DNA of 48,891 nt from Verrucomicrobia bacterium 12-59-8 (GTDB lineage: Bacteria > Verrucomicrobiota > Verrucomicrobiae > Verrucomicrobiales > Verrucomicrobiaceae): NCBI GenBank assembly GCA_002279765.1, contig NCCR01000007.1:1-48891 (forward strand), written 5' to 3'. The notes beneath the pieces were generated by a model that was given only the letters and a program-made list of their open reading frames with translations, ran no database searches and had not been told where the DNA came from. Numbering within the stretch: position 1 is the stretch's first letter; every line of letters starts with the position of its first letter. This document shows, piece by piece, positions 7,354 to 17,100 of this stretch. Made by a program: the position numbers and the translations under genes.

Positions 7354-9156
7354 ATGCCGCCGCCCTCTCCAGCTCTGCAGGATCAAGACACAATCTCCTT
7401 CTCGTTGAAATCAAACGGCAAGGAAATGAGCAGCCTCTATCAGGTCCATTCCATCTTTGTGAGCACCGCCGTCAACCGGATTCCGCTGGCACGCATCACC
7501 CTGCTGGATGGCAGCGCGCCAGATGAGACTTTCGCCGCCAGTGCGTCCGATGACTTTGCGCCCGGCTCCCCCGTGGAGGTGGCCGCCGGCTATCAATCCA
7601 ACAACACCTCTTTGTTCAAGGGCATCATTATCAAGCATGGACTCAAGCAGCACCTCGGTGGCAAATCACATCTCATCCTCGAGTGCCGCTCATCCGCCTT
7701 TAAGATGACCGCCGTCCGCAAGAATGCGGATCATGGTCAGTCCGGCAGCACTTTGACAGACAGCGCGCTGATGGAGTCCCTCATCCAGCCTTGCGGCATG
7801 ACGGCTACCGTCACCGCCACCAAGCCCCAGCTGCCCTACATCACGCAGTTCAATTGCTCGGACTGGGACTTCCTCGTCATCCGCGCCCAGGTCAATGGCA
7901 TGCTCGTGCTCGTGAGCGACACCACCATCAAGGTGGCAGCACCCGATTTCACCCAGGAGCCCGCCCTCAGCGTGACCTATGGCAAGGACATCCTCGAATT
8001 TCAGACTGAGATGGATGTGTCCAGCCAATGGTCCGGAGTGCAGTGCTCCGCTTGGGATCCCAGCCAGCAGGCCATGTCCAGCGTCACCGCCTCTCCCACC
8101 GGCGTGAACAAGCTCGGAAGTGATGCCACCACCGCGCTGGCCGGTGTGCTCAATGGCGGCACCGTCAATCTCGTGGCGACTACTTCGCTGCCCAGTGACC
8201 AACTCACCGCATGGGCTGGCGCGGAGATGCTGAAAAGCGAGCTGGCCAGGATCTCAGGCAGGATCCGCTTCCAGGGCTCCAGCAGCATCGCCCCTGGCGG
8301 CATGCTGCAGATCAGCGGCCTCGGCAAGCGCTTCAATGGCAATGGTTTTGTCGGCGAAGTGACTCACCGCATCGAGGCGGGCAATTGGACCACCGAAGCC
8401 ACTCTCGGCGTCGATCCTGCCTGGTTTGCCTCCCGGCCAGATGTTCTCGGCCCACCCGTCGGCGCGCAGCTCCCGCCCGTCCGCGGCTTGCAGATCGGCG
8501 TGGTGAAAAAGATCGACGCCGATCCGGCCGGCGAACGCCGCGTGCAGGTGGCCGTGTCGTCCGTCGCCACCACTCCCGCACTCGTCTGGGCCCGCCTCGG
8601 CAGCTTCCATGCCACGAAGGATGCCGGCGCTTTTTTCTATCCTGAGATCAATGACGAAGTGGTGCTCGGCTTTCTGGACAACGATCCACGCTATCCCGTG
8701 ATCCTGGGCTGCCTTTATAGCTCCTCCAGGCCCGGCCCGCCTGCGACAGCAGGCCAGACGGCAGCCCTGACGCCCGATGCGGACAATTCCACCAAGGCCA
8801 TCATCACCCACGCCGGATTGCGCGTGGTCTTTGATGACAAAAACAAGGTCCTCACCCTGCAAACCCCGGGCGGCAATCAGCTCGTCTTGAGCGACAAGGA
8901 CAACTTCATCCTACTGGAGGATACGAACAAGAACTCGATCAAGCTTTCCAGTGATGGCATCACGTTGACGAGCAAGTCCAGCATCTCGATCAACGCGGAT
9001 CAAGGCATCACGGAAAAGGCGACGCAGGATGTGACTGTTAAAGGCATGAACATCTCCCACACCGCAGATTCCGCCCTCACCGCCAAAGGCCTGACCGCCA
9101 CCCTTCAAGCCAGCGCCACAACGACGATCAAGGGAGCCATGGTCATGATCAACTGA
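7354..9156 (+). CDS. VgrG/gp27-gp5-like central spike protein (Afp8/Pvc8 type)
   Basis: This 600-residue spike has an N-terminal gp27-like hub region (about residues 1-345), an OB-fold gp5/phage-base-V domain (about 370-455, starting PPVRGLQIGVVKKID and including FFYPEINDEVVLGFLDNDPR), and a C-terminal repetitive beta-prism (about 475-600) rich in short Val/Ile/Thr strands and ending IKGAMVMIN. The trimer forms the piercing spike under the tube and receives the PAAR tip, which is encoded in the opposing minus block at 24,679-24,978. No lysozyme domain or C-terminal effector extension is present. Confidence 0.93.
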   Translation: MPPPSPALQDQDTISFSLKSNGKEMSSLYQVHSIFVSTAVNRIPLARITLLDGSAPDETFAASASDDFAPGSPVEVAAGYQSNNTSLFKGIIIKHGLKQHLGGKSHLILECRSSAFKMTAVRKNADHGQSGSTLTDSALMESLIQPCGMTATVTATKPQLPYITQFNCSDWDFLVIRAQVNGMLVLVSDTTIKVAAPDFTQEPALSVTYGKDILEFQTEMDVSSQWSGVQCSAWDPSQQAMSSVTASPTGVNKLGSDATTALAGVLNGGTVNLVATTSLPSDQLTAWAGAEMLKSELARISGRIRFQGSSSIAPGGMLQISGLGKRFNGNGFVGEVTHRIEAGNWTTEATLGVDPAWFASRPDVLGPPVGAQLPPVRGLQIGVVKKIDADPAGERRVQVAVSSVATTPALVWARLGSFHATKDAGAFFYPEINDEVVLGFLDNDPRYPVILGCLYSSSRPGPPATAGQTAALTPDADNSTKAIITHAGLRVVFDDKNKVLTLQTPGGNQLVLSDKDNFILLEDTNKNSIKLSSDGITLTSKSSISINADQGITEKATQDVTVKGMNISHTADSALTAKGLTATLQASATTTIKGAMVMIN

Positions 9157-9195
9157 CCTCCCGCCCCCACCACCTACCTACCAAGACACATCTGT

Positions 9196-11748
9196 ATGAG
9201 CAAACCGAACAAATACCAAAAGCAACTCAGCGAAGCCGTCGAAGCCACCCGCAACGAACTGCTGGACGGGCTGAAAGACGCGCAGGCCAAACGCACCACC
9301 GCCCTCAGCACCCGCGACCACGCCGCTCATGACAAGTGGAGCGCCTACAAAGAGATGGGGCGCAATGAACAGGTGCTCACCGTTGCCTCCCGCATTGAGG
9401 GAATGGCCGCGCGCACTCAGCTGCTCGCCGGGAATCTCACCCTCTTTGCCCACGACTCGCACACTGACGCCGAGCAGGCGCAGTCAGCCATGGCCGAGGC
9501 TGCGGCGGCCATCAAAAACGCCGCCAGTGCCATGGACCTTTTGAACGGGATCGTCCACAAGGACACCGCAGAGACGAAACCCAAAACACGTGGCGAGCCA
9601 GTCTATGATGACGCCACGGCGGTCAACGACGCCATGAGGAACGCCGTTAATGCGATGCAGGATCTTCAGACCCATTCTCTGAAGTGCAGCATCATCGCCG
9701 CCAATCCGCTGGCCGGATCTGTGGCGCAGGCCTTTTCGGTCCTGGGAGATCAAGTCGGCAATCTCATCACGGACACCACCCAGGCGCGGGACCTGGCGCG
9801 GCAGGAAGTCACCGCCACCACAACGCTGCGCAATCAGACCTGGAAGCGTTTTTACAAGACCATTGAGCCGTTTGAGCGCCCCCTGCAAACCCAGAAAGGA
9901 CTGCTCAGCAGCTTCGCGGAGATAGACAAGCTGGCCAACTTTGGCCTCAAGGTTCAGGTGTCCAACAATAAACCAGGTTCAGACTCGGCCAATCTCCAAA
10001 GTTGGACCGCCGGACTGCTGGCCCAGGTGTCGCTGCCGGTTGCAACGCTAGGTCTTTATCAAACGCCCGTCTTCTACGCCGTCAAAGAAGCAGATGCGGC
10101 GGCGTTTAACTTCTCCTCTAGGGACCAGGGACTCTCCAACCGAAGTGCCTGGAAGGAGCTGTCATCGCAGCTGGCCGCAGACAGCGGCGCAACTGCAACC
10201 ACAGAGGGTGCCAAAAAGACCGTCAGTGATCTCGTCGCGCAGACAGAGAAGAACATCGAGGCCCTGGTGAATGAGCTCACCAAGCAGAATGCCGCGGAAA
10301 ACGCCAGCGCACAGAAAACCACGCAACTGATCAAGGACGCCGGGTGGCAGGTCGCACTGCAGGCCTTGAAAACAACTCAAAAGGCTTTTGAAAAAGTGGC
10401 CAAGGACACGGCAGAAGCCAAAGCAGCAGCCGTGAAGGCATTCGACTCCTGGGGCGAAAAACCCAAACCAGCTTCCACTGAACCCAGCACGGCGAAACCG
10501 CCCTCTGACAAGACTTTGACGTTTGAAGAGGCGACTATGGCTGCAGCGCAGGCCTTCGAGTTGCTGGCTCACGCGGCGGTGCATGCGGATAAGGCGGCGA
10601 AAGCGGCCGGCGCCGAGGTGAGACAGGCGAAAGGACCCACGCCGACAACAGTCATCGACTCCAAGTTGTTGAAAGCCTTGACTCACATGATGAACTCTGC
10701 TGATGAGGCTCAGTGCCACATCCTCCACATCAACGAAGTCGCCCAGAAGGAGAAGCAGCTCGAAGCCGACGCCAGCGCAGGCATCTTCAAAGCCCAGCTG
10801 CGGAATGATAACGAAGGCGCGCCGCTCAAATTTGGCACGACCTACCGCATCTTCATGAAGCAGGACCTCGTGCTGCAGACACCCTCAGAGTCATCCGAGA
10901 AGCACTTCTCGCGCCGTTCGATGCCTTCACGACCGATCCTGGCAAATTTCAGTCTGCCGACACTGATCAAGCCCGCAGTTCTGCGTCTTTCCTACAGCAC
11001 GGTTGCCGGACCTACTGATCCGCTGCTGGTCGCCTTCACTCTGCCCGCCGCGCCGCCGAAGGGAGTGACCTATCGCATGATCATCATTCCGAAGAAGCTG
11101 TGGCAGTCCCGCGAGGATGACGAACTCTACCTCATCGAACGCGCCAGCCCGGCAGACTATGTCGAGCTGATCTTCGCCACCTCGGCGGCCGAATTTCAGT
11201 CGATTCAGACGTCCGTAATCAAGCAGTTCACTGCGGACATTCAGTCACTGCTTCCCAGCGGCGACCAGGTGGCGCCGCGTACTACGGCCACCACAAAGGT
11301 GGAAGGGCTGTTCACCGGGACTCCTGCAATACAATGGGACCGCACCGCCCTCGTTTACTACAGCTGCGTCCCGCCATCTGCTCAAAGCGCCACGCCGTCT
11401 AATCAACCCAATATCCCCCAGTTTGGTTATTACAGCGACATGAGCGGAGATGTCATCAACCTCAGCAACGACCTGTATGAAATCGGCGTGATTGCCTGCC
11501 AGAACAATCCGGACGGGCCGTACGTCGGCGCGCTGGTGGGGAAATCCGACCCGTTCGGTACGCCCACCCCCTTCTTTTACGGGTCGGGGCCGGACCAAGA
11601 TCCCGCCGACACCACCCCTGCGGCATCTGACGATGCCGACACCACCCCTGCGGAGCCTGCTGCTGCCAAGCCCCCTGTTGCTGCCGAGCCCCCTGTTGCT
11701 GCCGAGCCCCCTGTTGCTGCCGAGCCCCCTGCCACCACTGCTGCTTAA
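9196..11748 (+). CDS. large unrecognised protein in the eCIS plus block
   Basis: I do not recognise this 850-residue protein. Residues 1 to about 540 are Ala/Lys/Gln-rich and mostly helical, with long stretches that could be coiled coil. A beta-rich region follows (about 545-790) with repeated short hydrophobic strands (for example FGTTYRIFMKQDLVLQTP and YRMIIIPKKLW), resembling a receptor-binding or Ig-like module. The last 60 residues are acidic and Pro/Ala-rich and end in tandem PPVAAE repeats. There is no signal peptide, membrane segment or enzyme motif. It lies directly after the spike gene, where other eCIS loci place baseplate or fibre genes. Candidates are a tail fibre, an external baseplate component, or a large cargo. 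The locus otherwise lacks a recognisable Afp13-type fibre, which makes fibre the leading guess. Confidence 0.72.
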   Translation: MSKPNKYQKQLSEAVEATRNELLDGLKDAQAKRTTALSTRDHAAHDKWSAYKEMGRNEQVLTVASRIEGMAARTQLLAGNLTLFAHDSHTDAEQAQSAMAEAAAAIKNAASAMDLLNGIVHKDTAETKPKTRGEPVYDDATAVNDAMRNAVNAMQDLQTHSLKCSIIAANPLAGSVAQAFSVLGDQVGNLITDTTQARDLARQEVTATTTLRNQTWKRFYKTIEPFERPLQTQKGLLSSFAEIDKLANFGLKVQVSNNKPGSDSANLQSWTAGLLAQVSLPVATLGLYQTPVFYAVKEADAAAFNFSSRDQGLSNRSAWKELSSQLAADSGATATTEGAKKTVSDLVAQTEKNIEALVNELTKQNAAENASAQKTTQLIKDAGWQVALQALKTTQKAFEKVAKDTAEAKAAAVKAFDSWGEKPKPASTEPSTAKPPSDKTLTFEEATMAAAQAFELLAHAAVHADKAAKAAGAEVRQAKGPTPTTVIDSKLLKALTHMMNSADEAQCHILHINEVAQKEKQLEADASAGIFKAQLRNDNEGAPLKFGTTYRIFMKQDLVLQTPSESSEKHFSRRSMPSRPILANFSLPTLIKPAVLRLSYSTVAGPTDPLLVAFTLPAAPPKGVTYRMIIIPKKLWQSREDDELYLIERASPADYVELIFATSAAEFQSIQTSVIKQFTADIQSLLPSGDQVAPRTTATTKVEGLFTGTPAIQWDRTALVYYSCVPPSAQSATPSNQPNIPQFGYYSDMSGDVINLSNDLYEIGVIACQNNPDGPYVGALVGKSDPFGTPTPFFYGSGPDQDPADTTPAASDDADTTPAEPAAAKPPVAAEPPVAAEPPVAAEPPATTAA
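11668..11739 (+). repeat. 18-bp tandem repeat at the 3' end of the 850-codon gene
   Basis: Three near-perfect 18-base copies (starting at 11668, 11686 and 11704) and a diverged fourth (11722) encode PPVAAE units. Just upstream, a 30-base unit containing accacccctgcgg is present twice (from about 11,610 and 11,640). Copy number here could vary by slippage without changing the frame. Confidence 0.85.
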
Positions 11749-11772
11749 AAAACAACCCACTCCTCTACTGTT

Positions 11773-12711
11773 ATGACCAAAAACAAGTCTTATCCCCCGT
11801 CGCATCAGAAAAAAAGTTTCGACGGCAAAACCAAATCGCAGATCGACTCCCTGAAACGTCAGGTGACCGATGCCAGCAACAAAAAGGACATCGCGCAAAC
11901 GGTGGTTCTGGCCCTCACCTCACGGCAGACCGCCGCGCAAGGTCTGCTGGCACGGGCGCAAACGAGCTCTGCCAGCGCGGAGCAAACCTTTCACGACGCT
12001 CAGGTCGTGACGCAGACGGTGATCAATGGTTATGGCCACGCCGTCTGGGCGCAGCAACGCGCAGGCAGCATTCGGGATGCGGTCCGCGAACTCTATGAGA
12101 AGTCCTACGCCGCCGCCGTCAAAGCGGTCCTTGCATCACAGGCGGTGGAGGATTTTGCGCTGGGGGTCAAATCTTACCAAGGCAAGAACGAATACTTTCC
12201 CTCCGATGTGACAGCGGACATGCCCGCCGTTTTGCTCCAGGCGCAGACAGCCCTCACCGCCTCGCTCCAGGCCGTGCAGGCCTGCATGCTGGCACTGGCC
12301 GGCGCGGAAGAAGCCGTGCTCGCCAGCGACACAGTGGTGCGTGAGGCCATGCTCCTGCTCGATCATCTTTTACCCCATGCCGCCAAACAGGTGAAGGAGC
12401 TGGTCAGCAAGAACCTCCAGGACAACACTCCGCCGGAACCCGTGACGAATCTTCGCGAATACGCACTGTATCAAGCCGACCCACCCAGCCTCGACCAGCT
12501 GGCCGCTCATCTGGACAAAGCCTCCTCCAAAGGCCTGCTTTATCTGCTGGATGCCATCCGCCAGGTGCGTGACTTCACCCGCGACGAGATGAACGACATC
12601 AACAGCGAGGTCGGCATGGAACTCAACGCCGCCAAGCACGTCCTAGACAAAGCGGACAAACTCTATACCAGCCTGCAGGCCTCATTGATCGCAGTGAGTG
12701 CTGCGGTGTGA
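11773..12711 (+). CDS. unrecognised helical protein in the eCIS plus block
   Basis: I do not recognise this 312-residue protein. It starts MTKNKSYPPSHQKKSFDGK, a basic and probably flexible leader, and is then almost wholly helical and Ala/Gln/Leu-rich (about residues 25-310), with likely coiled-coil stretches and no signal peptide, membrane span or catalytic motif. It is the last plus-block gene and converges with the AAA+ ATPase gene, 18 bases apart. It starts 24 bases after the preceding unknown gene, so the two are probably one transcript and may act together. Overall character (Ala-rich helices and a polar N-terminus) is similar to the first half of the 850-residue neighbour. Small cargo, chaperone and baseplate accessory are all possible. 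Confidence 0.68.
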   Translation: MTKNKSYPPSHQKKSFDGKTKSQIDSLKRQVTDASNKKDIAQTVVLALTSRQTAAQGLLARAQTSSASAEQTFHDAQVVTQTVINGYGHAVWAQQRAGSIRDAVRELYEKSYAAAVKAVLASQAVEDFALGVKSYQGKNEYFPSDVTADMPAVLLQAQTALTASLQAVQACMLALAGAEEAVLASDTVVREAMLLLDHLLPHAAKQVKELVSKNLQDNTPPEPVTNLREYALYQADPPSLDQLAAHLDKASSKGLLYLLDAIRQVRDFTRDEMNDINSEVGMELNAAKHVLDKADKLYTSLQASLIAVSAAV

Positions 12712-12729
12712 GGTCGGGGCAACCTCCCC

Positions 12730-14109
12730 CTACCCCGCGCGCCCTTCTTTCTCCAGTTCGCGCTTCAGACCGCACCGTATGTCTTCCAGGTGGATCACAC
12801 GCGGCCCGCGCTCAATGGCTTTGAGCGCGCAGTAGCGGACGACGTTCACGATCTGGCCGCCGGTCACTTCATACTCGCGCGCCAGCTCTTCGATCAAGGC
12901 AGGATCCAATTGGAGGGGTGGGGGGAAGGCGCGCTCCCACAGCCGACGGCGCTGGATGCGGTCTGGCGGTGCAAAGTAAATGCTGCCCTGCAGACGGCGT
13001 GAAAAGGCGGTGTCCAGATTCGCACGGAAATTGGTCGCGAGAATCACCAGGCCGGGGAAGTCCTCAACTCGTTGCAGCAGGTAGGACACCTCTTGATTGG
13101 CGTAGCGATCATTCGCCTGCGCGGTCTGCGTACGCCGGCCAAACAACGCATCCGCTTCGTCAAAGAAGAGGATCCAGTTCTTGTCCATGGCCTGGTCAAA
13201 GACACCAGCCAAGTTCTTCTCGGTCTCGCCGATGTACTTGGAAACCACCTGCGAGAGATCCACTCGATACACATCCACTCCTTGCGACTGGCCCAGCAGA
13301 CAGGCCGTGAGAGTCTTGCCGGTGCCGGGCGGACCGTGAAAAAGGACTTTGCAGCCAGGCGAGATCCGCCGCCCCAGCCCCCATTCGCCGAGCAGCGTGC
13401 TGCCGTGCTTCACCCATGCGTTGATTTCCTCAACCTGCGCCATCACATCTGGTGCCAGGATGAGATCATCCCAGGTCAGACGCGTGGTGATGCGTTTGGC
13501 CGGAAAGTGCGTGCTGAAGTCCGGCTTTTGTTCTTCGCCGCTGATCAGCAAGCGCAGGAAGGCCGGGGCAATCAGGAGACTGCCACACTGCGGCGGATCA
13601 TTTTCCGCCGGGCGCTGATAGCGCAGAATGTTTTCCCGATAGAGGCAATGATCGGGCTCCAGCAGGGGCAGCAGGCTGAACCGCAGCGCGAGATCATTGC
13701 CTGCGAGCAGAAACAAGGCCGTCTCTCCCGTGGGCAAAAAGCCGCGATGCGTGGTCCCTTTGATCCCGCCGAATTCGGTGAGATGCTCCCGTTCCGCAGG
13801 GCGATGAAGAAAGATGTCGAGGATCTGTGGCGCAATGGCGGGTGCGAGCGCGAGCGCCAGCAGCAGCCGCTCTTCCGGCTTCAGCTTCAGGCGTGAAATG
13901 AGATCGCCATAGGCGTGCGCTCCCGGCTCGTAAGCGGGCGGCGGCGGTGTGGGCGTTTCTGCAGCGCAGATGCCCTGAAAGTAGGCGGGCAGCCGGATTT
14001 CAATGTACTGCTCCAGCCAGGCCATCTCACGGCCCGCCACTGTGGCGAAATCGAGGCTTTTTTGATGGCGCGCACGCGCCGTGCCTGCGGGAGTGTGTTT
14101 GGTTTTCAT
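12730..14109 (-). CDS. AAA+ ATPase of the eCIS (Afp15/Pvc15 type)
   Basis: This 459-residue protein has a variable N-terminal domain (about 1-205) and a canonical AAA+ module: Walker A GPPGTGKT (259-266), Walker B ILFFDEAD (313-320), sensor-1 Asn in ATN (358-360) and an arginine-finger-like FSRRL (369-373). Afp15-type ATPases are needed for particle assembly, probably handling tube or cargo loading, and are not part of the finished particle. The gene is last in the minus block, 12 bases after the tape-measure gene. A Pro-rich linker near residues 52-58 separates the N-terminal helices from the rest. Confidence 0.94.
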   Translation of the reverse strand: MKTKHTPAGTARARHQKSLDFATVAGREMAWLEQYIEIRLPAYFQGICAAETPTPPPPAYEPGAHAYGDLISRLKLKPEERLLLALALAPAIAPQILDIFLHRPAEREHLTEFGGIKGTTHRGFLPTGETALFLLAGNDLALRFSLLPLLEPDHCLYRENILRYQRPAENDPPQCGSLLIAPAFLRLLISGEEQKPDFSTHFPAKRITTRLTWDDLILAPDVMAQVEEINAWVKHGSTLLGEWGLGRRISPGCKVLFHGPPGTGKTLTACLLGQSQGVDVYRVDLSQVVSKYIGETEKNLAGVFDQAMDKNWILFFDEADALFGRRTQTAQANDRYANQEVSYLLQRVEDFPGLVILATNFRANLDTAFSRRLQGSIYFAPPDRIQRRRLWERAFPPPLQLDPALIEELAREYEVTGGQIVNVVRYCALKAIERGPRVIHLEDIRCGLKRELEKEGRAG

Positions 14110-14121
14110 CGGTATCGAGTT

Positions 14122-17100
14122 TCAGACCCAGTCAACATACAGCGGATCAGGCATCCACAGCGGCTTGATCACGGCAAAGCTCCAGGGGATCGAGGACATG
14201 AGCACATCAAAGCCGCGGTGCTCGATGGTGAGCGTCCAGCGGTCCTCCCCGCGGGTCAGCTTGCCACGCCGCCACAGGAAGGAGCCACGGAAGCCATCGA
14301 TGGAGACGTTATTCAAGACCGGCCAGTTTTGAATGGCACTGCGCAGGAGCATCTGCGTGTGCGTACGATCCTGTTCCACCAGCCCGTTCTCCCGCACCAC
14401 CGGGATTCCGGGGGTGAGTCCGCACAGTACTTTGTTCAGCACCAGCGCCTGCTCGGGCACGGCTGTCTCCTCGGTGAGCAGTGCCTGCAGCAGATGCACC
14501 CCGCGCTCTGCCGCCGCGTGATCGCGGAAGCGCCCCTCTTCGAGCAGGCCGTGTTTGTCATACAGCATGCCAAAGAAGGGCGAAAGGATCACCAGCCCTG
14601 CATTGTCAACGTAGTACGAATCTCCCGGCATCATCGGCGGCGGACTGGAAGTACGCACGGGCAGCTTGCGCTCCGGAGCGCGAGCCCGGCGCGCGGGTGC
14701 GGCGCTTTGTTCCACGACAAGGCGCATGAACTCAGCGATCCGCGCGGGCGCTTTGACTCCCCCATGCACGCTACACGCCTGCAACAGCACGGCCAGGACA
14801 TGGAACTCAGGAAGCTGGCGCAGCCTGGCCAGCGTGGGTGCGTGGCCGCGGAAAGCCGCCGCTATCTCCCCCCAATGACTGAGCGCTTGGGAAGGCACAC
14901 CCAACCGACGCAGCACTTCAAGCATGACCGTGCCCGGATCAAGCGCACGCGCCGTGGTCTGGCGGTCGAGCAGGAACAGCTCGCTCAGGGCGCGTGCACG
15001 CCATTCACGCTGATCGAAGGGCAGCAGCCTGCACACCGCCGCCACCTGCTCGATGAAAGCCAGCCACGCGGCAAACTCGGCACGCCAGCGGCTCGATTCG
15101 GCAACTGCCACCCCCAGGAAAAAAGACTCTCCACCCGCAGCCAGTACACGCTGCACGCCCTGCCAGTCCAGCGCCGCCGCCTCCAGCAGCTCGCGATAGA
15201 GGTAGCGCGCATCCCGACCTGCGGCAACCCATAGCGCCGTGCGCGAGGCCGCGCTGGGACGCCAGGGCGCGGTCGTATTCAGCAGGGACTTCCACAGCTC
15301 CAGCCTGTCCACCAAGGCAGCGCTGAAGCCGGAAGCACGGCGTGTGGGCGGCGGCTTGGCAGCAAGCAGCGGAGACGCTGGCGCTTGGCTCTTCCAACTG
15401 GCCAGCCCCTGTTCGCTGGCACCAAGGCGGCGCAGCAGTTGCAGGACAAAGGTGCGGGGTGAGGTCATGCGTACGCTGCCCTGCTGCTGCCAGCGCCGGA
15501 TCTCCTCCAAGGCACGCCAACGCCACTCCGGTGTCCCGCAGCGCAGGAGGCCCGCCGCCTTGCCCGTTTTCTCCAGCAAATCCAGCCACGCGGAAAGCTC
15601 GGCACGCCATGGCACCGATCGATGCGTGGCCACCCACAGAAAGAAATCCTCGCCGCCGGCTGCCACGACCGCCTCCATCATACGGCGCTCAGACAGAGCG
15701 GCGAGGAGCTGTTTTTGATATTCGCGAGGCGTCGTAGTTCGCTCCCCGACGGCCCAGAGCACGTCAAAGGCATCCTTGCCACGGCCTGCACCGCTAAGCG
15801 CCCGCCATGCCTCAAGCCAGCCATGTGCGCCAAGCAAAACCGCCACGCTTCGGCGCAACGACGAGAGCTCAGACTCGGATCCCAGGCGCGCCAAGGCCAT
15901 CGCACCGGCGGTCGGCAGCGTCAGCGTGAGAGCGCGAAACCGCTGATCAAGCTGCAACGCCGTGACCCCCGAGCTGCGGGCCATCTCATCCAGGCAGTTC
16001 CGCACCGCCTGCATCGTTGCATGCACGGGTGGTTCGGAAGAGGAAGACATGATCGCAGCGACCATCACCGCCCAGCAGCGTGCTTCCAGTCGGCGAGCGC
16101 TGATCGTGCTCCCGAACAATGCCCCCCGATGCTGGGAGATGGCGTCCAGCACCGCCCACAGGAGCGCTGCGCTGCGCGGTGCCAGCCGAAACAGAATGCG
16201 CCGCCGCAGACCAGGCTGGGCGCGGGTGGCCAGCCGCTGCCATATCCCGCTGCCGGAGCGCTTGCGCAAGAGAGCCACCAAGGCCGCCGGATGGTGCAGT
16301 TCCAGGCGCACGAACCATGACTCAGGACCACCCGGCAGGGCATTCTGCCGGGACAAACCCGCCCCCTGCAACCACGCGTCGAAAAGTCCCAAAACATCCC
16401 CGCCATCTCGCCGCCAAGCCATCACCGCAGCAGCCTTTCCAGCGTCAGCCGTCAGTCGCTCCACAGCCCGGCGCAGCAGCGGACGACTGTGCATGGCGGG
16501 CAGCAGCAACAGCCGTCTGCTCGCCTCCGCAGCCGGCATGCCCTGAGGCAGCCCGGCTTGCAGCAGATCACCCAGCACCTGCCCCTCCCCGCGCTGTTGC
16601 AGCGCCAGGGCCAGCACCCGCTGCCACCACCCAGCACGCCATCCGCCATCCGTGGAGTCCTGGCGAAGCGTCTCCAACGCGGCTTCCACCGTCTGGATTA
16701 CCTCCGGGTCCAGCGGCCGCGGGAAGGTCTGCTGCACGCCTGCCCACAGGTCCGGCGGGAACAGCGCCATCAGTTGCTGCGCCACCTCTTCCGCCCGGAA
16801 GCGGAAGAGAATCGCCTCCCACAGCGACCTTTGCCACGCGGAAGACTGCGAGCGCCACGCGCTGACCAAGCCCATGTCGGGAGCTCTCACCTGCCCAGCG
16901 TCAGCGCTAGGCCCACCTACTTCAAAGTGACGCATGAAGCGCCCCCAGAGCAACGCTGAATCGTCACCGTCATCTTCCCATTCCGCTGGCTCATCACCGT
17001 CCGCTCTGGCCTCCACGCTCAGTTCCCGCAGCAAGGACTCGATCAGGGACAGCCGCCCGGACACGCGCGGTTCAGCCTTCGGCTCGGCCAGATGATGAAT

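Noticed and set aside
12712..12729. a terminator between the convergent eCIS blocks
   Set aside because: The gap is 18 bases with only a short GC pairing and no T-tract.
13915..15234. 439-codon plus-strand frame opposite the ATPase and tape-measure genes
   Set aside because: It has no recognisable product and lies opposite two well-supported genes.
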